From NCBI GenBank assembly GCA_029237695.1, contig CM055275.1:8506899-8570898 (forward strand): 64,000 bases of DNA. The letters are read 5' to 3'. This DNA comes from Conchocele bisecta. Lineage: Eukaryota > Mollusca > Bivalvia > Lucinida > Thyasiridae. Made by a program: the position numbers and the translations under genes. Under the pieces are notes generated by a model, which did no database searches, was not told the origin of the DNA, and saw only the letters and a list, made by a program, of their open reading frames with translations. Shown here in pieces: positions 22,718-33,803 of this stretch; position 1 is the first letter of the stretch, and each line of letters starts with the position of its first letter.

Positions 22718-23665
22718 GTGAATTTAAGAAATACCCAGTACTTGATTCTTAATGAAAGTTTTTGGATTCTAAAAGGAACATTTAGTGCAACCATAAAACA
22801 TACAAGACATTGTCTTTGGTGCGCTATATACATGTATCATAAAAAAATCATCATGTTTTGGCATCACATCAGTTACGGGAAATATGTTGAAGAAATAAAA
22901 TCTCAACAAAAATGGACAAGCGAGTTTTCAGATGTTACTCTTTGTTGGCAACAAATTTACCCCTTAATTTTCAATTGTACTATACATGTATATTCAACAT
23001 TACACAACGTCCAATACAAATACCTGATGCGAATTCTGGGAATTAATAAATGACTTTATCGCTGTAATATAGTAAGTAGTAACATATGTGATTGTTGCTC
23101 TATGTATGTTGAAAGTATAAAACACTTATTCTGGGAATATACCCTTGTGCAACATTTTTGGTCTCGGCCAAGAACTTACCTAAATGACAAGGTTATAACA
23201 TGCATAATGAATGAACGTTAAAAACATTTCTATAGGAATACATGATAATGCACTTTTTGCACAACAACTTAATTTCATCCTATTTCATATTAACATGTAT
23301 AAATATGAAAAACGCGATATAATGTTTGAATCATTCATAAATTAAGTGAAGAACAGAAATCAGATAGAACAGAAAATAGCCACATAAAAACTTAAAGGAT
23401 AAACGAGGACAGCACATTATCAAGTGGGGTAGGTTGAATATTCAGTTAAACAGGTCTATTTGATAGGAACACAAATGGAAATATTTCTTTCCTTATTGTT
23501 CTCATGATTATCTTCCCTAACTTTAAGCTCTTCTCAACACTACTTTCTAATACATTTTGTATGTAACAGGGTGTAGTATAATTAGATACTGTTATGTTCA
23601 ATTGCTATACAGTGTACATAATGTATTGAAAAGTGAAAATAAAACATTTAGTCATAAACAATTTC
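22718..23665 (+). pseudogene. Decayed LINE ORF2 C-terminus and 3' UTR
   Basis: The frame from 22,718 ends at a TGA (23,051). The same frame continues past it into CDCCSMYVESIKHLFWEYT, a Cys..Cys..His..-type knuckle followed by a 'xxxFW' motif, as in the zinc-binding tail of LINE reverse transcriptases. The upstream part (WQQIYPLIFNCTIHVYSTLH, then YKYLMRILGIN) fits the same tail domain. After a further break the C-terminal KYEKRDIMFESFINYL matches the minus-strand copy at 11.3-11.9 kb, and the 3' UTR ends near GAAAATAAAACATTTAG. No RT core or endonuclease is present, so it is 5' truncated and dead. Confidence 0.7.
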
Positions 23666-23871
23666 TTTTTTTCCAAAAACGCTAAATTTTCAGCGGATGG
23701 TTTGTAAAACAAATAATAAAAAATAAAGGCCTAATGAATATTGCAGATATCATGATCAAATAAAAAGCGTTCATTTCATCATACAAATACCATTGTCATA
23801 GTAACAAAATGTAATATTGACCAAAAATTACCCGACTACAGGTTTTCGCGCGACGCGGCTCAATTATGATA

Positions 23872-24106
23872 TTTAACTCTTTGCATGTGGGCTGTAAATA
23901 GTTTAAAAAATAGCAGACGACAATTCATTGTATTTTCCTTTATTTCTCCCTATTAATATCATGAACATCTTGGAGTTTCATTAGAATTTCGTCCTCTGGA
24001 CGCAATTCTAATGAAATTCCAAGACATATATTTACATAGAGAAATAAGAAACATACTCATAATTTGTTGGATGTTATTTTCACCGCTAGCATGCAAAGAG
24101 TTAAAT
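23872..24106. mobile_element. MITE with TTTAACTCTTTGCATG termini
   Basis: TTTAACTCTTTGCATG on the left pairs with CATGCAAAGAGTTAAA on the right. A central hairpin, TTTCATTAGAATTTCGTCCT / ACGCAATTCTAATGAAATTC, is shared with the family H hairpins at 35.33, 41.94, 42.96 and 55.50 kb. Confidence 0.75.
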
Positions 24107-25090
24107 AACTATTATATGAGTAGGTGGGGTCTTTACCCTATCATAATGGCCACATGTTACGGAATACGGTGTTCATTGGGTGGCGTTGTAAATGTGGGGT
24201 GATTGAAATGTAGTTTTGGAGTTTTAGGATGCACAATCAACGTTTATTAGTCGTCTATTTTCCTTGATTTCCCGAGGCCTAGGTATTGCAAAATTGGGAA
24301 TAGCGGTTGCCATTTTAGGAATCGAGTCGGTGAACATGACTTCATTTTGTTCGAGACATACAACTGGTATTTTGACGTCACGTTGTTCACTGAAGATTAC
24401 GTCACTTATGCCATTGCAAATAAGTCGGATTGCGACGCAAATTGACGGTTAATTATTGGTTTGGCACTCGTTTACCCCGACCACCAGGCGAGCAAGTGAG
24501 AGGCCCTGCCAAATTAGGCTGGGGCGATAAGGATAAAACGTCTTCAGAGTCAGACATAGAGGGATTATGGTCTATATTAGAACTAAAAAGGTATAGGGTA
24601 TCCCAAGGAGATCAAATTGTTAGCAAATACATAATCGTGTATCATAATTATAAAGATCATATAATGTACATGTACAACGGTGGTTGCAGAGACTGCACGT
24701 CAACCCGCGGTGCACAGCCCCCAAGATCACATCAAGCTACACAAACAAAATTAAAAATATATATATAGTTTCAAAATAACACACACAATTTTATTTTACT
24801 AAAAACACGGTCATAGAAAAAAGTAATAACGTGCTGAAATAAGTTACACGAAAGCATACCAGAGAGGAAACTGTCTTGGGACGGTCAGTGAATACAAATC
24901 TGCCTTATTATCTGGTTAGAGTGGCAATGCAGATATATCTAGCGAAAATGTACGCCACCCTAACTGATCGGAAATAGTCATATGATTGGCTGATGCTCAT
25001 ACATTACAGGTATATCATTGTTGATGAACGGTCGCAAATTATTTTAATATGTATTCCTACGCCAGTAGTAAAGGAGTGCATTAGAAATAG
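24107..25090. other. MITE fragments, no gene
   Basis: 24,380-24,510 ('gaagattacgtcacttatgccattgcaaataagtcgg' and then 'cccgaccaccaggcgagcaag') is shared with 29,455-29,605. No coding region is supported. Confidence 0.45.
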
Positions 25091-25251
25091 GTTAACCGCA
25101 TTGTAATTTTGAAATTTGCGGCGTAAATCAGAAAATGACAGGTCGGAAAACATGTTTAATGGCTCCGCTAGCTCGTCGCCATTAAAACAGATTTTCCGAC
25201 CTATCATTTTCTGATATACGCCGCAAATTTCAAAATTACAATACAGTTAAC
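25091..25251. mobile_element. Near-perfect palindromic element with GTTAAC ends
   Basis: GTTAACCGCATTGTAATTTT..TTTGCGGCGTA..ATCAGAAAATGACAGGTCGG pairs with its inverted copy ending ACAATACAGTTAAC. The loop is only about 20-25 nt around GCTCCGCTAGC. It can form one long hairpin. Confidence 0.8.
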
Positions 25252-25312
25252 CCTATATTTCATCGTTTTCATTGAACAAGTCAAGTTCTGAGACACGTGT
25301 AAGTTACGGTAC

Positions 25313-25600
25313 GCTCCCATTAGGCGAACAATGTCTTGCAACTGTCAGCGGGTTTACTCGCCGGTGGGTATGAGCGAGTGAAGTGCTGATACACGTTGAG
25401 GCGAGCACTTAACCCGAATTGTATGTCTGTAACGCCGGGCAACTTAAGTAAGTTGGCCTGCGTTACATACAGAACATTCGGGTTAGCGAGCACAGTGTTG
25501 CAACTGTCAACGGGTGTACTCGCCGGCAAGTACAAGCGAGTAGAATTTACTTGCAAACATGGCAACACGCCCTTGCACTCTGCGAGTTAATGGCGCCAAT
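25313..25600. repeat. Inverted and direct repeats (GCGAGCACNNAACCCGAAT)
   Basis: 'gcgagcacttaacccgaattgtatgt' pairs with 'acatacagaacattcgggttagcgagcac', flanked by direct copies of GCAACTGTCARCGGGT..ACTCGCCGG. Probably a MITE. Confidence 0.6.
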
Positions 25601-25688
25601 CAACACTTGATAACAACGAGATCCGGAGTGTTGAACTCGTCGCTGGTGGAAAAATATGCAAATTAATATTACCAGTCAAGTGTATGCA

Positions 25689-26725
25689 TTTATCCCGTCA
25701 ACACAGTGCGTATGTGCCGTGAAACACGCTGCCGTGAAACATTTTTGATATCCAGTCAACACTATTTTTGCATTTTACAGCGTAAATGTGTAGGTGTTGA
25801 CGGGATAAATAGAATAGTAGGTTAGTGCCGTGAATGGGAACAAAATATCTGGCGCTGCACGGAAACGGGATGTGCTCGGCAGAGCCTCGCCCATCCCGTT
25901 TCCTGAGCCTTGCCAGATATTTTTTCCCATTCACGGCACTAACCTACTATTCTCTATGTCTGTCTGTCTGTCTGCATGTCTGACTTTGACGCTCACGCCC
26001 AGCTTGTTGGCATTGCAGTAAGCGAAACCGCTCACGCAAGCCAAAACTATAGTCTGTTTCATGAAAGCTGCCCAAATTTTACGGCTATATAAACAATTCA
26101 AAAACAAGATTTCTTTTGATAATATTAAATTAAAGGAAAATTTAAGAATGAGCCTTCTTTTTATTTCGTGAAATTTGGTCAAATATTGATTTTATTGCGA
26201 AAACAAAATTTCCCCATGTTAAATCCCCATAGACATCTTCACGGAGCGGAGTGAAGATGTCTATGGGGATTTAACATGGGGAAATTTTTTAAAATTTCAG
26301 AAATACTGGACCGATTTTTATAATTTAACTTTTGTTTTCTTAGTTACATCATTTCCAAGCTATCTAGCTAGGTTTCGGAGTCAATTTCCAAAAAAATAGT
26401 TTTTTTACTCCTCCCACAAGTCCTCTACCTCTTTTTCCCCATGTTAAATTCCCATAGAGAAATCAATTTTTCGTAATAAAACCAATATTTGACAAAATTT
26501 CACGAAATAAAAAGAAGGCTCATTCTTAAATTTTGCTTTAATTTAATATTATCGAAAAAAATATTGTTTTTGCATTGTTTATATAGCCGTAAAATTTGGG
26601 CAGGTTTCGTGAAACAGACTATAGGCTTGAAATATAGAGAATAGTATGATAGTGTCGTGAATGGGAAACATATCTGGCAAGGCTCAGGAAACGGGATGGG
26701 CGAGGCTCTGTGTTGACGGGATAAA
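25689..26725. mobile_element. Fold-back complex, family F1
   Basis: It begins TTTATCCCGTCAACACAG and ends GTTGACGGGATAAAC. Inside, GGTTAGTGCCGTGAATGGGA..CCCATTCACGGCACTAACC forms one hairpin (25,821-25,945). AAATTTTAAGAATGAGCC-type sequence around 26,140 pairs with its inverse around 26,510. CCCCATAGACATCTTCACGG pairs with GTGAAGATGTCTATGGGG (26,227-26,270). The sequence across the position of the gap at 17.3 kb is intact here (26,504-26,530). Confidence 0.75.
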
Positions 26726-27047
26726 CTAGTATCTAGAATAAAAATATGTCGTAATAAAACGTTACCAACCAACTAATTTCTGCATGGCTCTCAAAGTTAT
26801 ATAGTTAATCGAGTAATCCTCTTTTCAGTTTAAACCTTCGTTATATTAAACTTCAATGCGCAGTGGAAGGGTAAGCCATTCATTCTTTCTTTCTTTCTTT
26901 GATCCACTCAATGTTGACTAACCACTTTGCAGAATGGAAATACTCCTTCACAATGAAACCGCAACCAGTGTTTACCTAATTATAACACTTGAGCTGAAAC
27001 ATTTCTATATTTTGTTATCGTTGTATGCCATGACGACTGTGCTTCCT
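26726..27047. other. No gene; short (TTTC)n run
   Basis: A TTCTTTCTTTCTTTC microsatellite at about 26,884-26,898. Nothing else is supported. Confidence 0.45.
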
Positions 27048-27177
27048 GTTACCGGTATTTGTTACCGGTATTTGTTACTGGTATTTGTTACTGGTATTTG
27101 TTACCGGTATTTGTTACCGGTATTTGTTACTGGTATTTGTTACCGGTATTTGTTACCGGTATTTGTTACTGGTATTT
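27048..27177. repeat. Minisatellite, 13-bp unit, 10 copies
   Basis: Ten uninterrupted units of GTTACYGGTATTT. The only variation is C or T in the sixth base, that is CCGG versus CTGG. Confidence 0.97.
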
Positions 27178-27336
27178 CCGTCGATCACTATGAAGAGTGT
27201 AGCACAGACGTTGTGTATGATGTCCTAGCCTAGGGTAGACATGGAGTCTGCATTTAGTTCCGTTGAGGTGGATACAAGTTCGTCTAAACACGTTGAGTAG
27301 GAAATATCTGGATTTGAGCTGATTGTTCAACGTTCT

Positions 27337-27641
27337 GTAGCCGATTTCATCAACATTGCAAAGCATACTTTACTAGCAAAGTATACTTTGAGGGAGTAAT
27401 CATTTATTTTTCCTGAAATGCATTATTTCATATAGAACTAACAAATGCATATATTTCATGATTAAAAGTATGCAGAATTATTATACTGAATGTATTACAT
27501 TATCACAGCCAAATTGGCTGTGATAATGTAATAAATTCAGTATAATAAAAATTAATAAATTTATCATAAAATTGAAAATTTCTCCCTCAAAGTATACTTT
27601 GCTACTAAAGTATACTTTGCAATGTTGATGAAATATGCTAC
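27337..27641. mobile_element. Palindromic MITE, family M1, complete
   Basis: A 305-bp copy, GTAGCCGATTTCATCAACAT to TTGATGAAATATGCTAC, with central hairpin AGCCAAATTGGCT flanked by TTATTATACTGAATNTATTA arms. This is the best-preserved copy in the window. Confidence 0.9.
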
Positions 27642-27810
27642 TGGTCCTGATTGATCAAGTGTTTATAGGTTACACATACTACTCAGTGTTTCATTGATAT
27701 CAAGGAGCAAATTTTCTCTTACTGTATCTAGTATTGCACAGTTGAGTCGGAAATTCCAATCTTCAATTTCCGTTAACATTTCGTCTATTTATTACAGAGT
27801 TATACGTATA

Positions 27811-28478
27811 CAGTAGAGCACCAGTATCTTGAAGTCGAAGGGAGATCGTCCAATAGTCGAGATAGGACTAGGTTCGAGATATCGATGAAATGACATGGTC
27901 GAATATGTTCGAGAAAACTATGAACTAATTTGACCCCATTACACCACGAGTAAACATTCACCAATTAACTAATGATCAAAGCTAGTAAGCTAATCAACAT
28001 TACAAGGTGGCGCAACGACTTGCGTAAATGACCAGCGTGATATGCTTAATTGTTGTTGTGGCAAGTTTATTTATAGGGCCACCGTTCCAAATTAGTTACA
28101 TATGTAAGGTGAAAGCACAAGATAATTACAACATGTAAAAGATAATTACATGCAATGCATGAATAAGGGAATCAAATAACGGAGTTGGAGTATGTTAAAA
28201 CAATATAGTTACATGGCATTCACAGTTTAAAAATAGCTAACACGATATAAATGTGTCATGTAAAAACAAGACTACCATATGTGTATTGTCGATATGCTTA
28301 ATGAATCGTGACAAACACTCAAATATATCCAGGTAGACTAATTAAGCAAACAACATAAGGTAGGTGTGAGTTTATTTTGTTTAGTTTGATAACATGTTTG
28401 GAAAATTAGTGTCAACCAGATCGATCTCGGTAGCCAGGCACTCGAGATACTGATATTCGAGATACTGGTGCTTTACTG
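27811..28478. mobile_element. Pogo/Tigger-like non-autonomous element
   Basis: Left end TA|CAGTAGAGCACCAGTATCTT, right end GATACTGGTGCTTTACTG: terminal inverted repeats with the CAGTA..TACTG ends and TA-type site of pogo-like elements. Subterminal TCGAG/CTCGA motifs flank both ends. The core shares 28,045-28,190 with 2,225-2,420. There is no transposase frame. Confidence 0.7.
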
Positions 28479-29440
28479 TTCATGTATACGTTACTGTACA
28501 ATATGTATTGATGTATCACTGATATCATTTGTATTGTCGTCTAGCAACATTTACATACAATAATCTACACATGTTTGGAAAAGCGCAATTCACGTGTTCG
28601 TGTATCTACATTTCGGAATACGCACACATACACTATATGTACTAAAATGTAAACGCCATACATCTGTTACCTGGTCGACTGTACATGTTTTCAGTGCATG
28701 TGTACTCTCAAATGTTATTGCTGTTTTTATTTCCATTACCAAGAAACAATACGATATGTATACATGTGCATAAATGACTTGGGACAGCCCACAGTTTTGT
28801 AATAGCGTCAATGTATCTGCCGGCTTCAATGATGATTATAAATTTAAGTATACAGAATACAGTTAGAACATATAAATGTTGCGACATTGCTAAGGTGTTA
28901 TATAAGTATGCAGTCGCATGTGCTTTACTTCAACGTCAACATTCCAGCAAAAGACACATTTCGCCAATACTATACATCATCTACGGTAATTGTAAATTTC
29001 GCATCTTCGACGTTTTGTTTTATTTATGATACGAACGGATGCGTGATATTTGTGGTTTATTGACCCTCGCTGACAAAGAAAACGCCTTCATCTCCTCTTC
29101 ATTGCTATAGCTATCTTGCTCATTTAGATGCGAACGAGGATAATATTACATTAATATATTGACGATACGTGTAATACACTGGATTAATTAATTACTCATA
29201 TTTACAAGTTTGTGTGAAAGCTATCGGCAATAGAGAAACCTTACCCTAAATACACTGACATACATTATTTCTCAATGTAAAGTTGCTACTTCCCTGCTCG
29301 GTGCACGATTCATAAATGCCAATTTCTGCCGATTGTAAATCAGTTACGCTTCAATTAGCATCGTTACGTTTTGAACGACGTCATGAAACGCGGGCGTTAG
29401 AAAACATTTTGATGTAACGTCGACAGTTGAATAATACGCT
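28479..29440. other. No recognisable gene
   Basis: Several short open stretches on both strands, none resembling a known protein. Confidence 0.35.
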
Positions 29441-29690
29441 TGGCAGCGGAAAGGTTAAAGATCACGTCATCTATGTCAATGCAATTAAGTCGGTTTACGA
29501 CGAAAATTGATGCTCAATTGAAAACACATCTTGGTATTTCATTTCTGTGTTTTCATGTTATTGATGGTTTGGTCCTCGTTTTTCCCGACCACCAGGCGAG
29601 CAAGCGAAACGGTTTAATCCTGATTTTCCCACATTTGAGTGTCCAGTAGTCCTGATTGTCACACATTTGGTTTTTACAGGTAACTGGATT
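29441..29690. repeat. MITE fragments shared with 24.38-24.51 kb
   Basis: 'aagatcacgtcatctatgtcaatgcaattaagtcgg' and 'cccgaccaccaggcgagcaagcg' match 24,380-24,510 with an insertion between them. Immediately downstream, 'cctgatt(t/g)tcccacatttg' occurs twice. Confidence 0.55.
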
Positions 29691-30270
29691 TTGCAGATTT
29701 CATGCTATAGTCTTTTTCAATAAAGTGACATTGTATGCCAGTTATACTTGTATATATGTAAATATAAATAAAATAAATATATTAATAACAAATAAAGTGG
29801 CATACAATGTTGTTATAAGTTTTAGTTTAAATTAGTTTTTCAAAGTGTGTATGTTAAATAATCAAATTATCTACAGCCTATTGATCAAATTATCTACAGT
29901 TCTTTGATGATTAGTAAAGCATATTGACTAATAGAACATCAAAGGAAGTTGATTATAAATAAGTGTTTATTATTTTATAATAATACTAACATTTATCTGC
30001 ACATAATTTACGTATTGAAACTGGACGTTTCACTTTGTACAACATGTTATATTAGTATATCCAAATTACAGAACACGAAGAGCTAGACCCGCGCTTATAG
30101 AACTTTCTGAGCACGTACTCGGGACGTGTACGCGGGGTCGAGATGGGTGATAGGTCGTGCCTGAGCATGATCTCTCTTCCCGACTTCGGTCGCGGGAACG
30201 AGATGCGTGAAAGTGGAAACAGAGCATACTACAAATAACCATATGGCTATGATATTACCTGTAAGAAAAT
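29691..30270. other. AT-rich DNA, no gene
   Basis: Two copies of TTGATCAAATTATCTACAG-like sequence near 29,860-29,905. 'gagcacgtactcgggacgtgtacgcggggtcgagatg' is GC-rich but not recognised. Confidence 0.35.
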
Positions 30271-30325
30271 CCTGATTGTCCCACATGGAAAATGACCAGA
30301 TTTAACAAATGTGGGACAATCAGGA
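30271..30325. repeat. Hairpin CCTGATTGTCCCACAT / ATGTGGGACAATCAGG
   Basis: A perfect 16-base inverted repeat separated by about 23 nt, adjoining the LINE ORF1 remnant. Confidence 0.75.
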
Positions 30326-30329
30326 CGAT

Positions 30330-30812
30330 CAATCCATTCAACCGGCCGTTGACACCGCCGTCGAGGGGTAAGTTGTCAAACCGCTGGCAGAATCCAATGA
30401 CAAGTTAACTCGGTTGGTGGAGGAACAGAAAAACACAATTCATCAACAACAGTCACGAATTTCCGAGCTAGAGTCCGAACACGACCTACTATGCACAGAA
30501 ATGGACGTGTAAATGACCTGGAACAATATGGCCGACGCAATTACATAACAACTTGAGGATATCAAACATGATGACAGGCCCCCCTAACGCCTGATGACAG
30601 GCCCCCCTAACGCCACGGAAGCCGAGGTAACGGAACACACAATCAAATTTATTAATGATTCGGTATTAAAGGCGACGCCGGGATCAGATCTTACGCCAAT
30701 AATCTTTGATCAGATCGACAGGTGCCATCCAGTTGGCCCAATGCGAGGTGGTAAACGAAATGTAATTATAAGATTTTACAAATATAATACCAATATATCA
30801 AGCCAAATCTAA
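30330..30812 (+). pseudogene. LINE ORF1-like remnant
   Basis: The translation shows a coiled-coil-like stretch (HQQQSRISELESEHDLL) followed by LEQYGRRNYI and, downstream, FDQIDRCHPVGPMRGGKRNV then IIRFYKYN. The order coiled coil, 'LE(Q/N)YxRRNxI' and 'I(D/E)RxHRvGp.r.gkrrpIIvKF' is that of LINE ORF1 RNA-binding proteins with an RRM-like core. Frame changes and a stop lie between the parts, and a 22-23-bp tandem duplication (TGATGACAGGCCCCCCTAAC starting at about 30,569 and 30,591) interrupts it. Only the last 60-70 codons (30,594-30,812) stay open. It is a dead fragment. Confidence 0.65.
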
Positions 30813-31476
30813 CTTAAAGGAGATATAACAAGCTTCTGTGTTCGCGATAAGCTTTATGTATTCATCATTTATATATCAAATAAAACAATGTTTACAGTAA
30901 TCCGACCAGTATGTGCCGTCTTTTACGAATTTAATATTGTGGACAACCAGTTTTTTCAGCCGTCATTACATGACTAACTTCCCCTTATTTTGCTTACCAC
31001 AGTTATTTCCCTTTGCGGTCACGTGGGTATATGACGTATCCGTAGAACTTCCGAAATGTATGCATAATACGATTATTACACGTACTAGTTCAACAGACTA
31101 CTTAGAATTCCAGTTTATTAGACCGCTGATATAAATATATGCGACTGTACTGTACTGTAAACATATAAGAGTGACCTAGTCACAAACTACATTACTGAAA
31201 TTCGACAATGGGTGACAAAATCGACATAATGTGCAATTTTCAACAACTGTAGGATACCAGTTTGTATATACATTTATTTATATCGTCAGGTTACAATCTA
31301 TGTTTTCCCCGATAGTACTTATATATAATGCTAAATCAGACGAGCAACAGAGTAGACACTTATCAGAGCTGTCAGGTGCATAGCTGGATCTGGTGCTATG
31401 CTGGTCAAGCTGTCATAACGTCATTCATGTAGGCCATTGTCCACTTACAATGAAACAATGCTGTACATGGGGTCAA
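30813..31476. other. No gene supported
   Basis: AT-rich, with no domain recognised in the open stretch at 30,913-31,134. Confidence 0.35.
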
Positions 31477-31480
31477 TTAA

Positions 31481-32939
31481 AGGTCACATTACAAACTATC
31501 ACTTATTTTCTTCAAAACGCGCTAAAAACAAGAACGGCGACGCTAATAACCGATTTCCGGTTCGTTTCTATTTTTCGTGATATTGAAATTTCTCATATCG
31601 CACCTTATTTGACACCTATACGGAGCCATGCAATGAATTGGTCATCGCTTATCTCTCCTGTTACTGCGACCTAAAGGTCACATTACAAACTATCACTTAT
31701 TTTCTTCAAAACGCGCTAAAAACAAGAACGGCGACGCTAATAACCGATTTCCGGTTCGTTTCTATTTTTCGTGATATTGAAATTTCTCATATCGCACCTT
31801 ATTTGACACCTATACAGAGCCATGCAATGAATTGGTCATCGCTTATCTCTCCTGTTACTGCGACCTACTGGCGCGAGGTGGCGCTGTAAAAATAACCGCT
31901 ATGACGTAGCAATAGAACAGATATTAACATTCATCCATGTATAAAAACAAACACATCAATATTGTATTTTCGGAACTGTAGAAAGCACCCTGATGTGCAT
32001 AGCGTATCTATTCTACCATGTCTGTCAAATTGAACTGAACCAATCAGCTTGGCATAGGTGTGGCCTCGCTGATTCAATATACACCTGCCGCATTATTGTG
32101 GACATCCGTTTGAACGTAGCTTCACATGTCTGTCACTGACTAGGACAGATAAACAAAATGGATTCAACCAATCAGCATAGAATAGGTGTGGCTTCATTGA
32201 ATTCAGAATACACCTGTCTCAAGACCCACTTCCCTATTTGCCTGCGGTCAAATCATCGGATAAGTTGTTTGCTATTAATGACCTCCGGCGGCATCCGTTT
32301 GAACATAGCTACACACGCGTGTCACTGATTATTTCAACTCGAAATTGTCAAAGCACAAGTATGCTGAACTAACATTCTGCAAATCATTGCAGAATCAATT
32401 TACGAAATGTCGGAGATTAGCATTTTGTAAAACAAAAATAGAAATATAACATTTACTTTCACTTTTGTTTCTGATTCTGGCTCTGCTGTCTGCTTGACCG
32501 TGAATTACAACCGACTTCGGCACAGATAGTCGTCGCAGACGATTGCAACCAACGTATAAATAATCCAAATATAACTAGGCGAAGGAAAATAACGATTAAC
32601 GTATATATTAAACGACAAAAACGAAGAAATTATGCAATAAATACATGATGTCCCTAAATCCAAACGATATTATATAAGAAACCATCATCCACCAATCAGG
32701 TAAGCTGTTCTACTGCTACGTCATAGCGGTTATTTTACAGCGCCACCTCGCGCCAGTAGGTCGCAGTAACAGGAGAGATAAGCGATGACCAATTCATTGC
32801 ATGGCTCTGTATAGGTGTCAAATAAGGTGCGATATGAGAAATTTCAATATCGGTACCGGAAATCGGTTATTAGGGTCGCCTTTGTTGTTTTTAGCGTGGT
32901 TTGAAGAACATAAGTGATAGTGTACGTGTCATGTGACGT
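31481..32939. mobile_element. TTAA-flanked DNA element with long terminal inverted repeats
   Basis: TTAA at 31,477-31,480 and 32,940-32,943 flanks an element whose left end AGGTCACATTACA..AACTATCACTT matches the inverted right end ACGTCACATGAC..CACTATCACTT. The inverted repeats extend inward through CTAATAACCGATTTCCGGT, GCACCTTATTTGACACCTAT, CTCTCCTGTTACTGCGACCT and GGCGCGAGGTGGCGCTGTAA to about 31,910 / 32,710. The left arm is tandemly duplicated: a 194-bp unit at 31,479 and 31,673. The core (31.92-32.70 kb) repeats AACCAATCAGC and ATAGGTGTGGC but encodes nothing evident. TTAA duplications fit piggyBac or Kolobok superfamilies; which one is not decided. Confidence 0.75.
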
Positions 32940-32943
32940 TTAA

Positions 32944-33380
32944 AGGGCGATCTCCACAAACTGTACATTTCAGAAGACCTAACGCGACACACTACGCAGT
33001 AGTACACTAATTAACGCGTCAGAGACGAGCCGGACACATCGTATCATTCTGGACAAGAGACAGGAATATCTACGTTAAGAAATCGCCAGACGATCGCCCG
33101 ACACAAATTTGCACAGAATATAATATTAATGACTTAATTGTGCGACAAAATCTACCACCAGCGCATGTTGTTCGTTTGGAGAGTTAACGCGAACGTATTA
33201 GTACTCCCCCTCAATTACGCCCTTGATCATGATATACACCGCATGTTGTTCAGTCACATATAACCTTCTACGGTGCCTCTAGCTGACAGTGCCACTGACC
33301 AGGAACCGCATTCGATCTGATTAACTATTCGCCAACTGACATTTAGAATGAAACTATGGATGATAATAAAGAACTTTGAA
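32944..33380. other. No recognisable feature
   Basis: Mixed sequence between the TTAA element and the family A array. Confidence 0.35.
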
Positions 33381-33803
33381 GTAAATCTGAGTAAGTGTTG
33401 TGGAGTTATAAGGTATGTAAACAATTTAACACAAATTTCAAAGTAATTTGACATTGGGCATGTGGACCACATGGGCAGGCTATGGAATAAAAATATGGAT
33501 GATGAAAAGGAAGTATTGGAAGTTTGAAGTAAATTGGAGAAACAATTGTGGAGCTATAATTTAAGGTACGTAAAAACTTTAACGCAGATGTTACAATAAC
33601 GCAAACTTCTAAGTCATTTGGCCTTGACCTTGGGGTACAGAGGCCGCATGAGTGGGACACAGAATGAATATATGGATGATGCCCAATAAGCATACACAGT
33701 TTCAAGCAAATATGACTTACGGTTACAGACTGAGAGATAGTACGTATGTGAAAAGTTTAACGCAAATGTTGACAGAAACTTTAACGCAAGTTTCTAAGTC
33801 ATT
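33381..33803. repeat. Tandem repeat family A, left part
   Basis: Units carry ATGGATGATGNNAANNAANN, CTTTAACGCAAATGTTNACA and CTAAGTCATTTGNCCTTGAC followed by AGAGGCCGCATGAGTG. The array is interrupted after CTAAGTCATT by the ACGTC-bounded element and resumes at 36,010. Confidence 0.8.
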
